Of a stretch of 64,000 bases of DNA, positions 26,701-36,891 are shown piece after piece. Location of the stretch: positions 14,752,948 to 14,816,947 of the forward strand of contig OU612071.1 in the NCBI GenBank assembly GCA_914767715.1. The letters are read 5' to 3'. Source of the stretch: Membranipora membranacea (lineage: Eukaryota > Bryozoa > Gymnolaemata > Cheilostomatida > Membraniporidae). Each line of letters begins with the position of its first letter. Position 1 is the stretch's first letter. The notes below the pieces were generated by a model. That model had not been told where the DNA came from and made no database searches. It was given only the letters and a program-made list of their open reading frames with translations. A program made the position numbers and the translations under genes.

Positions 26701-29700
26701 ATGGAAGTGATTGTCTGCTAGGCGGCCTCTAAAATCAAATTATCACCCCACACTGCTTGCAGATCGACTCTGTGATACGAGTCTCTCTGCACCGTAGCGA
26801 CAATGCCACAAACTGGCCCAATTGACCTAATTACACTTTGCATATAGAAGCTTACTTTTATTCAGTTCGGGTGGGTTCAGAACTATAATTTAGGAACTCA
26901 AGCACATTTGAATTAGTTCAGTCGCTACGGTGCAAAGATAACCAACCTGAATTGATTGTCGCACATGCGCAAAGTGTAATCACCCTGATTTATTAACCTT
27001 GACCCCAAAATCATCCAATCAGATACATTCATAGTGTCGTGCACAGTGTTACGGTAGGAATTCTTTAAACAATCAATGTTCTGACTGAAAAGGGCTAAGA
27101 ATAATTTGAAATAAAAAAAGGATTATGTTATAGCCTTCAAAGGTATATAGAATAACTAAAAGTAATAAATCAAATTGTTATCATGTAAACTAGGCATGCA
27201 ATCGATAAATTTTTGTATTTACTTTTTGAGAAACTGAATTAAAGTGGCTTCCAATCAGTCAATCTATTTATCCATCAATCAATCAACATATCGGCCAAAT
27301 AATGAGGAGATATATAAATGAATTTAATGAATTAGTCAATCAGTCAGTCAGTCAGCCAGCCAGCCTCGATCAGTCAGTCAATCTACCAGTAGTCAATTGA
27401 TAAGTACCCAATCAATCATTCAAGAAAAAATCGATCAGGAAACAATAAACAACTCACACATACCTCTTCATGTGATTGCTGTGATTGCGGTAGACCAGGC
27501 ATGGGTAACATAGCAGTTCCAAGTTTGGCCATTCGAGACCTCAGATTACCTGACTCCCCACCGGACGCCTGCTTCGTATCCGGGTGCTGCAACAGAATTG
27601 ATTGTGATCAGAGGTAAAATGTTACCCTGGGGGGTCTTTTAGTAAGAAACAGCCAAAATCACAATCTGATCGCTCACCTGTGAGTGAGTGATACCTGCTA
27701 GGTTCTCGCTCCCACATCGCTCAGCCATTGATGGAACTATATTCATTCTGAGTGAGCGATTTGTGAACGAATTTGTCTAATTGAAAGACAAAGTGAGTGA
27801 TATTTTGATAACTTGCGTTAGTAAAGCATAGCTCCCTCTAATTGAAAGACCCCCCCCCCCCAGATACACTATTCTCCATTTAATTTAAATCATTAAATCC
27901 AATTAAGGTTATGATACCAGCGTTGACCGATTTGGACATTTTATATACCGTTGGAAAGCTGCTTAGCTACTGATCGCTAATAGCTCATCAAAGACGTGAT
28001 TGGATGACGTTGCGTCATTTTATCGGAGAAATGAGGCCGAAAAGGCTGTTTTTAGCAAAGTGGATGGCTGAGTTAAATTGATTGCTAGAAATTTCAAAGT
28101 AGGTTATATTTATTCTTAGAAGCATAGTTCATCCTAATTTTTGGTTGAAACAAATATTTGATGCGCCCAAAGTGGCTTTTTACCTCACGTCATAATGCTT
28201 GTGGATTTTTGAATTTGATGATTTAATGCGAAATTTTAAGCAGCCATTTGAGACAGTTCAAATTAATGAGAGCCAAATAGTTTGCTGTTTTTCACTGGAT
28301 TGATGTTTAAATGACACGCACCCGAAATTTCAGCAGTATGAAAAATTTATCAGGATCAGCATAGACCATCAAAGGTAGATACATTTTGCGTCATTTTTCT
28401 ATAACGTCAAACATGCTGTCAAAAGGACCAGCACTAAGGCCAGACAATTTTTTTTGGAACATTCTCACATATGAAGCCGCTTTGATTATGCATAGTACAA
28501 ACAGGAAATGCCAACAGAATATGGCACTACGTGGCAGGTTTCCCCGAATCGCGCAACACAGAATGCCCAAAAGCACCTTAAAAAGCCCCTTAAATTGGCT
28601 GTTTTGGGCATTCTGTTGCGCGCAATTTGGAGAAAACTAATGCGTAGTGCCATATTCTGTTGTCATTTCCTGTTTTTACTATGCTTGATCAAAGCGGCTT
28701 CGTATGTGAGAATTTTCAAAAAAAATTTGTCTGGCCTTAGTGCTGGACCTTTTGACAGCATGTTTGACCTTAGGGAGAAATGACGCAAAATGTATCTACC
28801 TTTGATGATCTATGCTGATCTTGATAAATTTGTTACACTGCTAAAATTTGGGGTGTGTGTCATTTAAACAGCAATTCAGTGGAAAAAAGCAAAAAAATTG
28901 GCTCTTGTTTAATTTAACTGTCTCAAATCGGCGCTTAAAATTTCACATTATATCATCAAATTTAAAAAAGCACATGCAATATGGCGTGACGTAAAAAGCC
29001 ACTTTGGGCTCATCAAATATTATTTTTGACCAAAATTTAGGATGAACTATGCCTCTTAGAATAAATATAATCTGTTTTGAAATATCTAGCAATCAAGTTC
29101 GCGCAGCCATCCACTTTGCTAAAAACAGCCTTTTCGGCCTCATTTCTCTGATAAAATAACACAACGTCATCCAATAACATTTTTGATGAGCTATTAACGA
29201 TCAGTAGCTCGGCAGCTTTCCAGTGATGTATAAAATGTCCAAATCGGTCAACGCTGGTATCATAACCTTAAGTTGAGGAAATTCAAGTTTGCTGGCCCAT
29301 AGAAAATGACAGGTAAGCAAGCAAGAAGCAAGTTACTGTTACATTCAATGTTTATGCAGTCTTTCAGTTATCACAAGCTTCATTAAAATTTTTATTCAAA
29401 CATAAATTGACTAACTTAACGATCGTCTTACCTCCAGTTGTTCGTTTATAGACTTTGTTCTAGACCTTATGCTTTGGTCCTGCACAGATAACATATCACT
29501 ATTGGTATTGTCTATCGCTGGAAGGGAGTTTGTAACAGTTTGTGGTTCTGGAATTGGTTCTGATTGGATAACTGGTGGTAAGGAAGGCGGTGCTTGCTGG
29601 GTAGACTGAGGCTTTTTCATCTGAAATATTTGCAAAAAGTAAACATTTGATAATGAAATAATAAGCAACTGAAGCATCAAATGCCCTGTTAAAAGAACAT

Positions 29701-32700
29701 TATTATTGAATGATACAGTAATTTAATGATCAAATTGTTTAAAGATATTATAGTTAATCATTGACAGATTATACAATAACAATCATAAAACAGATCAATG
29801 AAGAAATTATTGAAAATTTAAGAAAAAAGTATATATATGCACTGAGGAGGCTGCTGAGGAGTGTATAAAAGAGAATATAGCCCATATTCTGACAGACAAG
29901 TTTCCAGGAGATTATGATGTAAAAATCTTCATTGGGTGCACAAATTTAAACTGGGGATGGGCAACTCCGAAATCAGATTGCAGCTGGAGAGGGTGACCAG
30001 GGTGTAAAATTTCAAACTATCTGATATGTTCATTCACATGTAACAAAACCTGCAGTTGATAACACCTGATTGGACTTTAGGTAGTCTTTAACAAAAATTT
30101 AAGAAAATAGTAAATTATAAATCGCTCACCCTGAGTAGGTGGACCTCAAACACCAGATAAGCGTTAGCCGGCACTCTCTGTGGTACTCCTTTCTCTCCGT
30201 AACCAAGCTCAGGGGGGATAACTATTAATCTGCGTCCACCAGGCTTCATATCAACCAAACCTACACAACAAAAACAGTTAAATATTTGTCATCCACAATC
30301 AGGTCTTTGAATGATAAGGACTTTTTACCCTATGTAGATATATATAGTGTGTAAAGTATGTATGCTGTATGAATATCTCCCTTAGTGGCCAGCACTGAGG
30401 GGAAACGATCTTCATAGATTTGGTTGATAAATATATATACTATATTCGACCTTTATTTACATGCTGCACCAACAGTATAGAGGATGTGCAACGAGAAAAA
30501 AAAAATTGCTAAGCCCATAGAAACCTTGAAAAATTTCGGAGTTGTCTTTACTTGTAACTGAAGAAGACATTTCCATAACATGTTAAAAATAAAGATGAAC
30601 TTACCAAGCTCCCAGCCTTTAATCACTTTCCCTTTGCCAAGTCTGAGTGTGAAAGTTTTATCTTTGTCCATATTGCTATCAATAACCTGTGAAAATGAAT
30701 AATAATAATAATAATAATGGTCACATGCTGCACCTTCTTTTGCACTAGTCTTTGAGCTTCCAGATTAGCCTGTGTTGACAATCTTTGCTCGGTGGTATCC
30801 CCCTCCAACCGAGAAAAGCTTGTACAAAAAGGCTACATCCAGATCATGACTGCAACTTAGATAACGATAAGGCTATTGAATTCTTTGTCCTTCTTATGGA
30901 ACAGACCCAAGGATTCACCTAGATTGTCACATAGCTAGGAAGGTGAGTAGGAGTGAGAAGATGTGATACTTTAGCTCAAACCAATTGCATAGTTTGAGGT
31001 CAACAAGTAATCTATAACAGAATCATTTTTTTAACGGTTCACATAGAATAAATAAATAATTGGCCAATTTTCACATTTAATTTTTGTCTGGTTCATCTAC
31101 TCATCTACTCATCTACTGAAGCTGAAAGCGATACAATTCAAAACTGCAAGCAACATAAAAATAGTTTTCACAGCAGAAAGCTGCAAGCTCTTGCAATAGC
31201 ATTGCCTCTCTCACATCAATGGTCCAGAGATTCTCAATTGAGACACTATGAACAGAATAATCAAACTTAAAAGAATTTCAGCATACAGGGCAAAATTTAA
31301 AAGGTCATATGAAGGCAATAAGATGTCTGTGAGAGCACACTGCTTGTTGATTGACTCTGTGATACAAATTTCTCTGCACTGTAGTGTTTGGATTGATCCA
31401 AATGTGCCTGAGTTCTCCAACTTTAAAGTCATCCCACCCAATCTGGATACTCAAGCACATTTGAATTAGTTCAGTCGCTACGGTGCAAAGATAACCAACC
31501 TGAATTGATTGGTGCATATGCGCAAAGTGATGTGAGAGTTTATACATACCTGAGTAAGCTGGCCACCAGAGAACACCCAGCCTGTGTACTTAAGTTCAGC
31601 AGCATCCCCATCCTGCAGTGTGTCAGACCCGTCCCCTATTAATAACTCCTGAGTAGAAACTGAAGCTAGAGGCATGGACAAGTTAGCAACTGCTAGACAA
31701 ACCTGTAAAAAGGAGTTTACCATAACATTTTTATGAACTTTTAATCAATAATTCTGTTATATACTGAATGATCAATTGTTACGAAATAACATCCAGTAAG
31801 ATGGGATGACCTAGCCCTGTTCACACGGCCATGGGTTTTGGTTTTACAGGGCTAGGGTTGACCTGGTATTAAACTTGGTATGAAATTCTTCATAGTAAGT
31901 GGATTCAGTAGAACGCTATGCTCAAAACTCACAAAGATATAAGGTCAGCAACTGGTTACCATTTATCTCTAACTGAGTTGCAGTCAGAAGACCTATTGGG
32001 TATTGATACCAAGTGAATGTGAAAGTAATTCAGTTTCTAAATCCCAATAGGTACTTTCAGTGACCTTTCATTGCCTCTCTTTCCCACCGCCAGCCAATCA
32101 GATCAGACCAAACATATTAGCTAGGATCTTGTGGAATCTTGAGAATTTTTCCTTCCACTAAAGCTAATAGTTTCAATTATGTCCAGGGGCTATTTATAAG
32201 GTTACCGCAGTGCTCTTAATTAGCCTGAGACCTTCAATATGATACCAAATATGGGGAGTCTATGTCTTTTCTCCAACTTACCTGTTTAGCAAACTTATCA
32301 AGAGTTTCCTGATTATCAAACACAATACTGTATAAAGACTGTGTATCGTCATAGAATCGAGCGTAGCGGTTAGGCAGAACCTCAAATTTGAAATCTTTAC
32401 TCAGTGTGACATTTGCGACAGGTTTCTGCTGCGATACGTAGAGCAGTATACGATACTACAAATAAAAATGTAATCATACATTGAGAATACTCAAAGAAGC
32501 ACTACGAAAGAAATTATAAAGCTGTGCTTCTATTGCAAATTGGTTTGACAAATTTTTTGATCAGATATTTGTTTTTATGGCTAAGCTATCATTTAAAGCT
32601 ACATCAATCTCTGTTTTGTCACATGATAGCTTATAGCAGTAGAATCTGACTAAATAATCAGTCAAATTAGTTTGCTTTATAAAAGGGCATGAAAAAGTTA

Positions 32701-35537
32701 AATCTCCAACAAAAAGTGCCAAGAGAGCTACAAGTTCCTTATAGTTACTTCCTCCTTTCGAACAAGCAACTAACATTGTGTGCACGACATATGTTAGGGA
32801 TTCTATGAAAGCTTGCTATAACATAAAGAATATAAACAACAGCTGGCCTCAGAAAAGAGAAAGTTTTTAAAAGTGACAATGACATAGTGACTGTATACAG
32901 TTTTATTTGCAATCACCATCATCTGCAGATACTCTCTCTGATGTGCAAAAAAATACCCTAACCAACAATTAAATCAAAAACTAACTCAATTCATTGCAAA
33001 CAAATGTCCTGCGACGCCAATTTAAATTTATGTATGATAAACGATGACATATATTTATAGGAAGGTTGTTGAAAGCAGTACTCATTTGAATTAAAAAGAA
33101 TAACTTTGGGTGGATGCTGACTACCCAAAGACCACAACCCTCTTTCAACCATAAATAATTCATAACAAGAGGAGCATTGCATTCTTATCATGCGAATCTG
33201 ACATATCTTTATCATAAGTAACTACCTGACCATAACATTTGTTGGTTTTTGGGTAGTATTTATGTGACTGTCACGCTTACCGCACTGTTATTCTGATTTC
33301 CTAGCAGTGCAGTTCCCACTTTACCGATATTTTGATATTGTCCGCTCACATACTTATAACAGTGACTTGTAGTGGCTTGTACTACTGAAGAGGGAGGTCC
33401 AGTAGAAGGCGACGGCTTCTTCTTACCTTCATCTAGTAAAGAGCAGGAAGTGAGATAGACAAGATTTAGTTTGGGCTTGGGCTCAAAATCTGGTTGCAAA
33501 TATGCCATGTACATATGCAAGTAATATACATATGCCTATGTGCGCATCATGCCACCGCAGATTGGAATCGTGCTGCACACCATTATCAAACTACGCAGAT
33601 GTAGTTGATATTGAAGTCCAAAATATCTCACTAGCAAGCCTGTGAGATGAACTTTTGCCCCAAAACTCTTGCCCCCCCCCCCTCGGCTGATGGCCCATAT
33701 CCGGGGAAGACTTTGAGAACAATGGAGAGTTTTGCTTAAGTTATGCGCTCCTGAGTATTAGTTATTAAGGGGCCAGCACTAGAGATCAAGGCCAGCTTAT
33801 CTTTCAAGTGATAATTGACTTGACACAACTGATAAACAGTTACTATATAACTGTCATATATAAATGTAGGTTGGAATACGATAATAATGTATATATCTTT
33901 CACTATCACACAAATTTCTTCAAACTGATTGTGACAGCATTTCAACTACATGAAATAAGCTAGATTTTAAATATAAATTAATATATACATATAATGGCAT
34001 CAACAACGGATAGGGGGGGGTCACTCACACAGCTTGCAATTATTAGCGTGCACAGAATACTATATGTTGATATTCATATATGCTCATAGTTCGATTGCGT
34101 ATGCTGTTTTTTTAGTTGAATTTATTTACTATATAGGGAAGTGAAAAGTCCTCTGGGTGAAGGGTTTGCTTGAAAGAATGGCATTTGTGACTAGCAAACA
34201 ACTACCCAAACCTCTGATATATCTAGTCTCCAACTTCATCAATGAAAGGTTACAGCTAGCTTAAATGAAAGTAAGTTAAAGTGTCTAGGAAAGCAAAAAA
34301 CAACCATTGTTCATATCAAAGCTTTGCCATTGCAATTAACAAAAGAAAAAGATTTTTTCGCACAATGATAATTTTGAATGATGTAACCTAATTTAAAGTG
34401 CAAAAGTCTAAGGTCTAGAAGAGTCTTGAGTATGTTATCTCCCCTGTCACGGATTCACATTTAAATGATGAACCACTTACAGTATAACAGTATGCCTAGC
34501 CCGGGCTTACCTACTTACACTAAAAATAATCAAAAACAGTATTGGACAATGGTAGCGTAGTCAAAGATATTTTAGTGTAACCCGTAGCAGGGGAGATAAC
34601 ATACTCTAGACCCTACTAGACCTTGGATTATCGCACTTTAAATAAGGTTTCATCATTCAATAATGTCCTTGTGCGAAAAAATGTAATTTTTTTGTTCATT
34701 GCAATGGCAAAGCTTTGATATGAACAGTGGTTGTTTTTTGCTTTCATAGACACTTTAAGTTTAACTCTAGCTTATATTACTCATCTAGGTTAATATAATA
34801 ACCAAGACAATTACCTGCGGCTGTAAGAGTGTTTTTTCTTGGTTGTTTCGGCGCAGTGTATGTTAGAGATTGAGCAGTACCCCCTCCTCCTGAGCTAACA
34901 GGGGCGTCACCAAATAATCCTGCTAGCTTAGACTCCCCCCTGGAAACGAGTCAATGTTATAGACTTAAAATTTAAAAGCATCAGTATAAAGTCCTGCGGT
35001 GAAACAAATACTTTATTGACAAGTACGACAGGAAATATATTATGTTATATGCCCTACCACGAGAACGATTTTGGTTGACATGTACGACAGGATAACTCTC
35101 TACACGTTTAAGTCTTGGCTCGGACAAGATTGATACTTTATATCACTAAATATACACCAGAATAAGTATGGAAAATGTAATATATATTTCCTGTTTGTTG
35201 TACACGTCCACAAGATATATTTTTCAAATAACGGGTAGGTCAATTATTGATCTTGTTCAAGTCAAGACTTTAACTCGGAGAGAGTTATGGTCTGCAGAGG
35301 TCTCCGTACTGTGTACCGCATGCCCTCCCAAAACCTGACTTCTCTTTCAACATTGAGGATGCAGTAGGACTGATGTACAGTTTTCTGCATGTGAAGTAAA
35401 CAGTTGACCTCAAATGTCACATCACGCCACACTTAATCATTAAGCCACTCATGTCTCTATATCCATCCTTACCCAAACAATGCCTTTGTCGGACCACCGA
35501 GTGAGAAATCATCATCACTATCACCACCGGAGAACAT
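6836..35537 (-). CDS. FKBP15: FKBP15 (WAFL) orthologue, 23 coding exons, complete
   Basis: In transcript order the coding exons are 35537-35473, 34939-34815, 33432-33281, 32455-32282, 31702-31550, 30686-30605, 30260-30130, 29620-29432, 27586-27464, 26728-26594, 26084-25935, 24208-24103, 23744-23620, 23282-23104, 22165-22063, 20826-20709, 14524-14388, 13657-13511, 12556-12404, 11668-11576, 10908-10813, 10174-10079 and 8746-6836. Every join is GT-AG and in phase; the sum is 4743 nt (1580 residues). The domain order (WH1-like, FKBP, low-complexity linker, coiled coil, acidic tail ending in DWL plus one residue) is that of FKBP15/WAFL, known in vertebrates as an early-endosome, actin-linked protein. 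It is longer than the vertebrate form as I recall it, mainly because of a repeat array in the last exon. PPIase activity is plausible but not certain. Confidence 0.93.
10079..10174 (-). CDS. FKBP15: FKBP15 exon 22, linker before the repeat array
   Basis: This 96-nt exon encodes 32 residues, starting [16 protein letters not shown], between the coiled coil and the repeat exon. It is phase 0 at both ends. A partial decayed copy of its 5' end, including the acceptor, lies in the preceding intron at about 10311-10355. Confidence 0.88.
10311..10355 (-). pseudogene. Decayed partial copy of FKBP15 exon 22
   Basis: On the minus strand this reads CTCACAG followed by ACCTAGTCGGTGTTTGCGAAC, against CTCACAG-like sequence and ACCCGGTCGGTGTTTGCTAC at the true exon. 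The second codon is a stop (TAG), and part of the exon is deleted. It is best explained as a local duplicate that has decayed. Confidence 0.6.
10593..10607 (+). repeat. Poly-G run of 15
   Basis: This is a plain homopolymer in an FKBP15 intron. Similar runs lie at 38764-38781 (G18) and 61354-61373 (C20). Their lengths are likely to be unreliable in an assembly. Confidence 0.8.
10642..10795. repeat. Interspersed repeat shared with 41848-42152
   Basis: The strings TATGAATTTATGGATCAGTGG, CATAGC.TGGCTATTTG and CTCAGGGTCA.ATATGTACCC occur here and, in the same order, at 41848-42152. The second copy carries extra sequence in the middle. The element class is unknown. Confidence 0.6.
10813..23282 (-). 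CDS. FKBP15: FKBP15 coiled-coil exons (exons 14-21)
   Basis: The eight exons encode residues 571-912. They are rich in Glu, Lys, Gln and Leu with heptad spacing, for example [40 protein letters not shown] and [20 protein letters not shown]. No proline-rich break is seen until exon 22. In FKBP15 this region mediates self-association and protein contacts. The intron between exons 16 and 17 (14525-20708) is by far the longest in the gene and contains decayed copies of exon 17. Confidence 0.9.
11020..11108 (+). repeat. 5'-truncated SINE body
   Basis: The segment GGCAACTAATAGTTCGCC...GATGTGGCGTGTGATATGACCACTGGATTTT matches the 3' body of the SINE at 4131-4345. The tRNA-like head is missing. Confidence 0.6.
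12861..12977. mobile_element. TTAA-flanked palindromic MITE, copy 1
   Basis: A hairpin of about 109 bp with ends GATAGCTGGTAGTAGCATTT and its inverse is bounded by TTAA at 12861-12864 and 12974-12977. The same element, with better preserved ends, lies at 43782-43904. TTAA target duplications are typical of piggyBac-type transposition. No coding capacity is present. Confidence 0.7.
14640..14890 (-). pseudogene. Two tandem decayed copies of FKBP15 exon 17
   Basis: Each copy holds a sequence like GAAGTCTTCAACTCTCC followed by TTCTCTAAAGAATC, the complement of the acceptor and first codons of exon 17 (ends at 14524). On the minus strand the copy at about 14640-14745 still reads [20 protein letters not shown], against [20 protein letters not shown] in the exon, but has no donor in the needed phase. 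The other copy (about 14765-14885) hits a stop after four codons. The two copies are more alike to each other than to the exon. Confidence 0.65.
19786..19873. repeat. Short inverted-repeat element, copy 2
   Basis: The arms are CATTTGCCTGCATTCCGAGT and, inverted, GGGATGCAGGCAATTGGAT. It belongs with the units at 5362-5465 and 52180-52285. Confidence 0.5.
22893..22938. repeat. Perfect hairpin in an FKBP15 intron
   Basis: AGGCAGGGAGTTTGGG is followed after a short loop by CCCCAAACTCCCTGCCT. Similar but imperfect strings (AGGGAGTTTGAGAC, GCAGGGAGTCTG) occur near 5164-5210, so it is probably the core of a small repeat family. Confidence 0.5.
23620..29620 (-). CDS. FKBP15: FKBP15 low-complexity linker (exons 8-13)
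   Basis: The six exons encode residues 295-570, rich in Gln, Met, Pro and Ser. They include a short conserved-looking patch, [20 protein letters not shown] in exon 9, which resembles the SRMAKMG-type patch I recall from vertebrate FKBP15. Poly-Gln tracts in exon 12 are short (three and five). No folded domain is recognised. Confidence 0.88.
24585..25930. repeat. Degenerate tandem repeats of about 150-200 bp, split by a foldback element
   Basis: The motif TAGCCTGGCAGTGAATAGCAGG...CTCACCACCATGACACACAAA recurs near 24670, 24895 and 25045. A fourth piece (AGTAGCACGAATAGCAAGC...CTCTCACCACAGCATACAAATACTCAC) lies at about 25865-25925. The last unit is interrupted by the TTAA element at 25133-25804. 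The array directly abuts the donor of FKBP15 exon 11. Confidence 0.6.
25133..25804. mobile_element. TTAA-flanked long foldback element in FKBP15 intron 11
   Basis: Two arms of about 310 bp, nearly perfect inverted copies by eye, surround a spacer near 25447-25485. The ends are TTAA|AGGGATAATACACTTCTG and the inverse ...TATTATCCCT|TTAA, so the TTAA is the apparent target duplication. No open reading frame for a transposase is present; it is a non-autonomous foldback (MITE-like) element. Confidence 0.85.
26757..26990. mobile_element. Inverted-repeat element family, copy 1
   Basis: The terminal arms contain TCTCTGCACCGTAGCGAC and its inverse GTCGCTACGGTGCAAAGA. A second copy lies at 31344-31535 and shares GACTCTGTGATAC on the left and GATAACCAACCTGAATTGATTG on the right. 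No target duplication was recognised. Confidence 0.65.
27258..27385. repeat. CAGT/CAAT tetranucleotide-rich tract
   Basis: A degenerate simple repeat (TCAATCAATCAAC, CAGTCAGTCAGTCAGCCAGCCAGCC) in FKBP15 intron 9. Confidence 0.7.
27625..27862. mobile_element. GGGGGGTCTTT-ended MITE family, copy 1
   Basis: The ends are CCCTGGGGGGTCTTTTAGTA and the inverse TCTAATTGAAAGACCCCC. The interior has the palindromic CGCTCACxxGTGAGTGAGTGAT motif and CATTGATGGAAC. Other copies are at about 46838-47059, 55068-55282 and 63652-63914. No open reading frame is present. Confidence 0.8.
27903..29271. mobile_element. TTAA-flanked giant foldback element in FKBP15 intron 8
   Basis: The element is about 1361 bp and consists almost entirely of two long arms (each about 650 bp) with a short centre near 28590. 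The ends are TTAA|GGTTATGATACCAGCG and the inverse CGCTGGTATCATAACC|TTAA. Open frames of 60-90 codons in both arms mirror each other and show no recognisable protein, so they are chance frames. An RNA copy would form a very long hairpin. Confidence 0.85.
30130..31702 (-). CDS. FKBP15: FKBP15 exons 5-7: FKBP-type PPIase domain
   Basis: The three exons encode residues 173-294. The sequence around [49 protein letters not shown] and [11 protein letters not shown] is a plain FKBP fold. Compared with FKBP12 as known, the pocket Tyr (KYTGWV), Asp (VIDS), second Phe (TFTL), Val-Ile before the loop, Trp (GW), Tyr (GYGEKG) and last Phe (VFEV) are kept. The first pocket Phe is Ile, and the His of the 80s loop is Val (GVPQ). 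Weak or altered ligand binding is therefore possible; activity cannot be read from sequence. Confidence 0.92.
31344..31535. mobile_element. Inverted-repeat element family, copy 2
   Basis: This copy shares both arms with 26757-26990, including an identical stretch around CTCAAGCACATTTGAATTAG and TTCAGTCGCTACGGTGCAAA. It lies just downstream of the donor of FKBP15 exon 5. Confidence 0.65.
31817..31855. repeat. Half copy of the TAGCCCTGTTCACACGG element
   Basis: It begins TAGCCCTGTTCACACGGCCA and shares GGGTTTTGGTTTT with the full element at 48500-48576. The second arm is reduced to a short AGGGCTAGGG. Confidence 0.5.
32282..33432 (-). CDS. FKBP15: FKBP15 exons 3-4: WH1-like domain
   Basis: The two exons encode residues 64-172. 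The strings [36 protein letters not shown] and [19 protein letters not shown] follow the pattern of the N-terminal WH1/EVH1-like domain of FKBP15 (WAFL). In that family it is linked to WASP-type actin regulation on endosomes. The exon junctions are phase 0 on both sides of exon 4. Confidence 0.9.
34276..34758. mobile_element. TTAA-flanked foldback element in FKBP15 intron 2
   Basis: The ends are TTAA|AGTGTCTAGGAAAGCAAA and the inverse TTTGCTTTCATAGACACT|TTAA. Arms of about 200 bp flank a spacer of about 130 bp. The arms share GTATGTTATCTCCCCTG (left) and its inverse (right). A relative lacking clean ends lies at 41208-41684. Confidence 0.8.
34815..35537 (-). CDS. FKBP15: FKBP15 exons 1-2: N-terminus and start codon
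   Basis: The start [20 protein letters not shown] is followed by [14 protein letters not shown] and YTAPKQPRK. Both the Asp-rich MFxxGD start and the TAPKQPRK motif resemble the N-terminus I recall for vertebrate FKBP15, which supports this ATG. The donor of exon 1 is TTTGG|GTAAGG, and exon 2 starts after a CAG in a run of six G. Confidence 0.9.
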
Positions 35538-35742
35538 GCTGTAGTCTCTCCAATCCTCAGCTTACTAGATTATTGCTTTAGTTACGCTGAGAGTGAGAAG
35601 AGTAAGGGGTTTTACTCCTTTAGAAAAGCGTCTGAAGAGGTATGGCTGAGAATCTAAAAGAGGAAAATATAAACCTCAACTCGTCTCTTTATTTCTTCAG
35701 ATCCTATGTTGTCATATTAATGAAACTGATGGAGAAGGGTAC

Positions 35743-35896
35743 TCCTCGATAATACAACACAGCCTCAGAGCGGAAATCCCTTCTTGCAATCTTAGTAAGA
35801 TTGCAAGTAGGGATTTCCACTGTGAGGCTGTGTTGTATTATCGAGGGGTTAAAGGAGTACTACTACTAGACTAGTAGGTAGTCTAGTACTCCTTTA
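35743..35896. repeat. Two adjacent hairpins upstream of FKBP15
   Basis: The first hairpin (35743-35847) pairs CCTCGATAATACAACACAGC with its inverse near the other end. Its centre pairs CTTGCAATCTTA with TAAGATTGCAAG. The second (about 35853-35896) pairs AAAGGAGTACTA with TAGTACTCCTTT. They lie 200-360 bp upstream of the FKBP15 ATG, so they may be in the promoter or 5' UTR. A related fragment (GTGTTATTCGAGGGGTTA) lies near 41770, so the first is probably a MITE. Confidence 0.65.
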
Positions 35897-36891
35897 ATTC
35901 TTGGTAAAATAACTTTGGTGTTGCTAGATTCAACAACAGCAAGTAGGGAGGTGCCTGAAGCTGAGCCAGAGAATAATACAGTGCTGGTCTCAAGAAGTTG
36001 CACCACTAAACTAAACTGATACTCTATCAAACCACTACAGAGAGGTTTTACATATCCTTTACTTTAGTTTAGTTAGTAAATCTTATCTCTCTACCTCTAC
36101 TAACTTACTATCTATAATTGAATTGATTACTCTAAAACAAATCTGGTTTAAATCACTAAAAAACAACAAGTAGTTCAGCTTACCTAGTGACTGAAAAGTC
36201 TCATAATTGTCACATAAAAGTAGGGTTACAATGAGATAATTCTGGGCTTGGAACCAATTGTAAAAAAGGCTTAGTACTACTGTTTCCACCCAGAGAAAAA
36301 CATATCTTCTCTTTTCAACCGGAAATAACCTGAGGTGGGCGTTTCTTCAGGTCATATGGTTAACTAGTCATCCAATTGAGTCATACTATTAGTCAAAGTG
36401 ACCAATAGAAAGAGTGCCAGAAAAGTAGTGATTCAACACTATACCACTTCTTATCACTTCCGGCAGCTGAAAATCCAGGCACCAGTGAGAGAGTGATGAG
36501 ATTTGATTTCAGAACCTCAATGAACATATAAACATACCTATTTACTGCTTTTATGATTCTGTATTGTTAATGGCACAAGTTCTCCCTGGCAGTTCCATCA
36601 GCAATAAATGATGGCACAGCCAAGTATTGACAATTCAGAAGCAGTGGTAGTTGAGTCAATAATAATTGTAATGTTGCAGTCAGGTAATGGTAAGCCTATA
36701 TCATAGTGTTAACTCCTCACTCCTTGGCATACATAAGATCACTACGAACGATAACTACTTGACCCAAGGAGTAACAGTTACTCCTTGCTTGACCAGACTC
36801 GGATTGGTCTTTAGCTTGGATACATGACAAAGCACACTGCTTTTGGCTCACTAAATCTGTAGTAGGCCTAGGTCTATGGATTCATTACAAG

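Noticed and set aside
28386-28783. Open frames of 60-91 codons on both strands that could be a transposon protein
   Set aside because: They lie in the two arms of a foldback element, mirror each other, and show no recognisable motif.
27907-29267. Assembly artefact by inverted duplication of a single arm
   Set aside because: The arms differ at many scattered sites and the ends are bounded by TTAA, which fits transposition better than a chimeric read.
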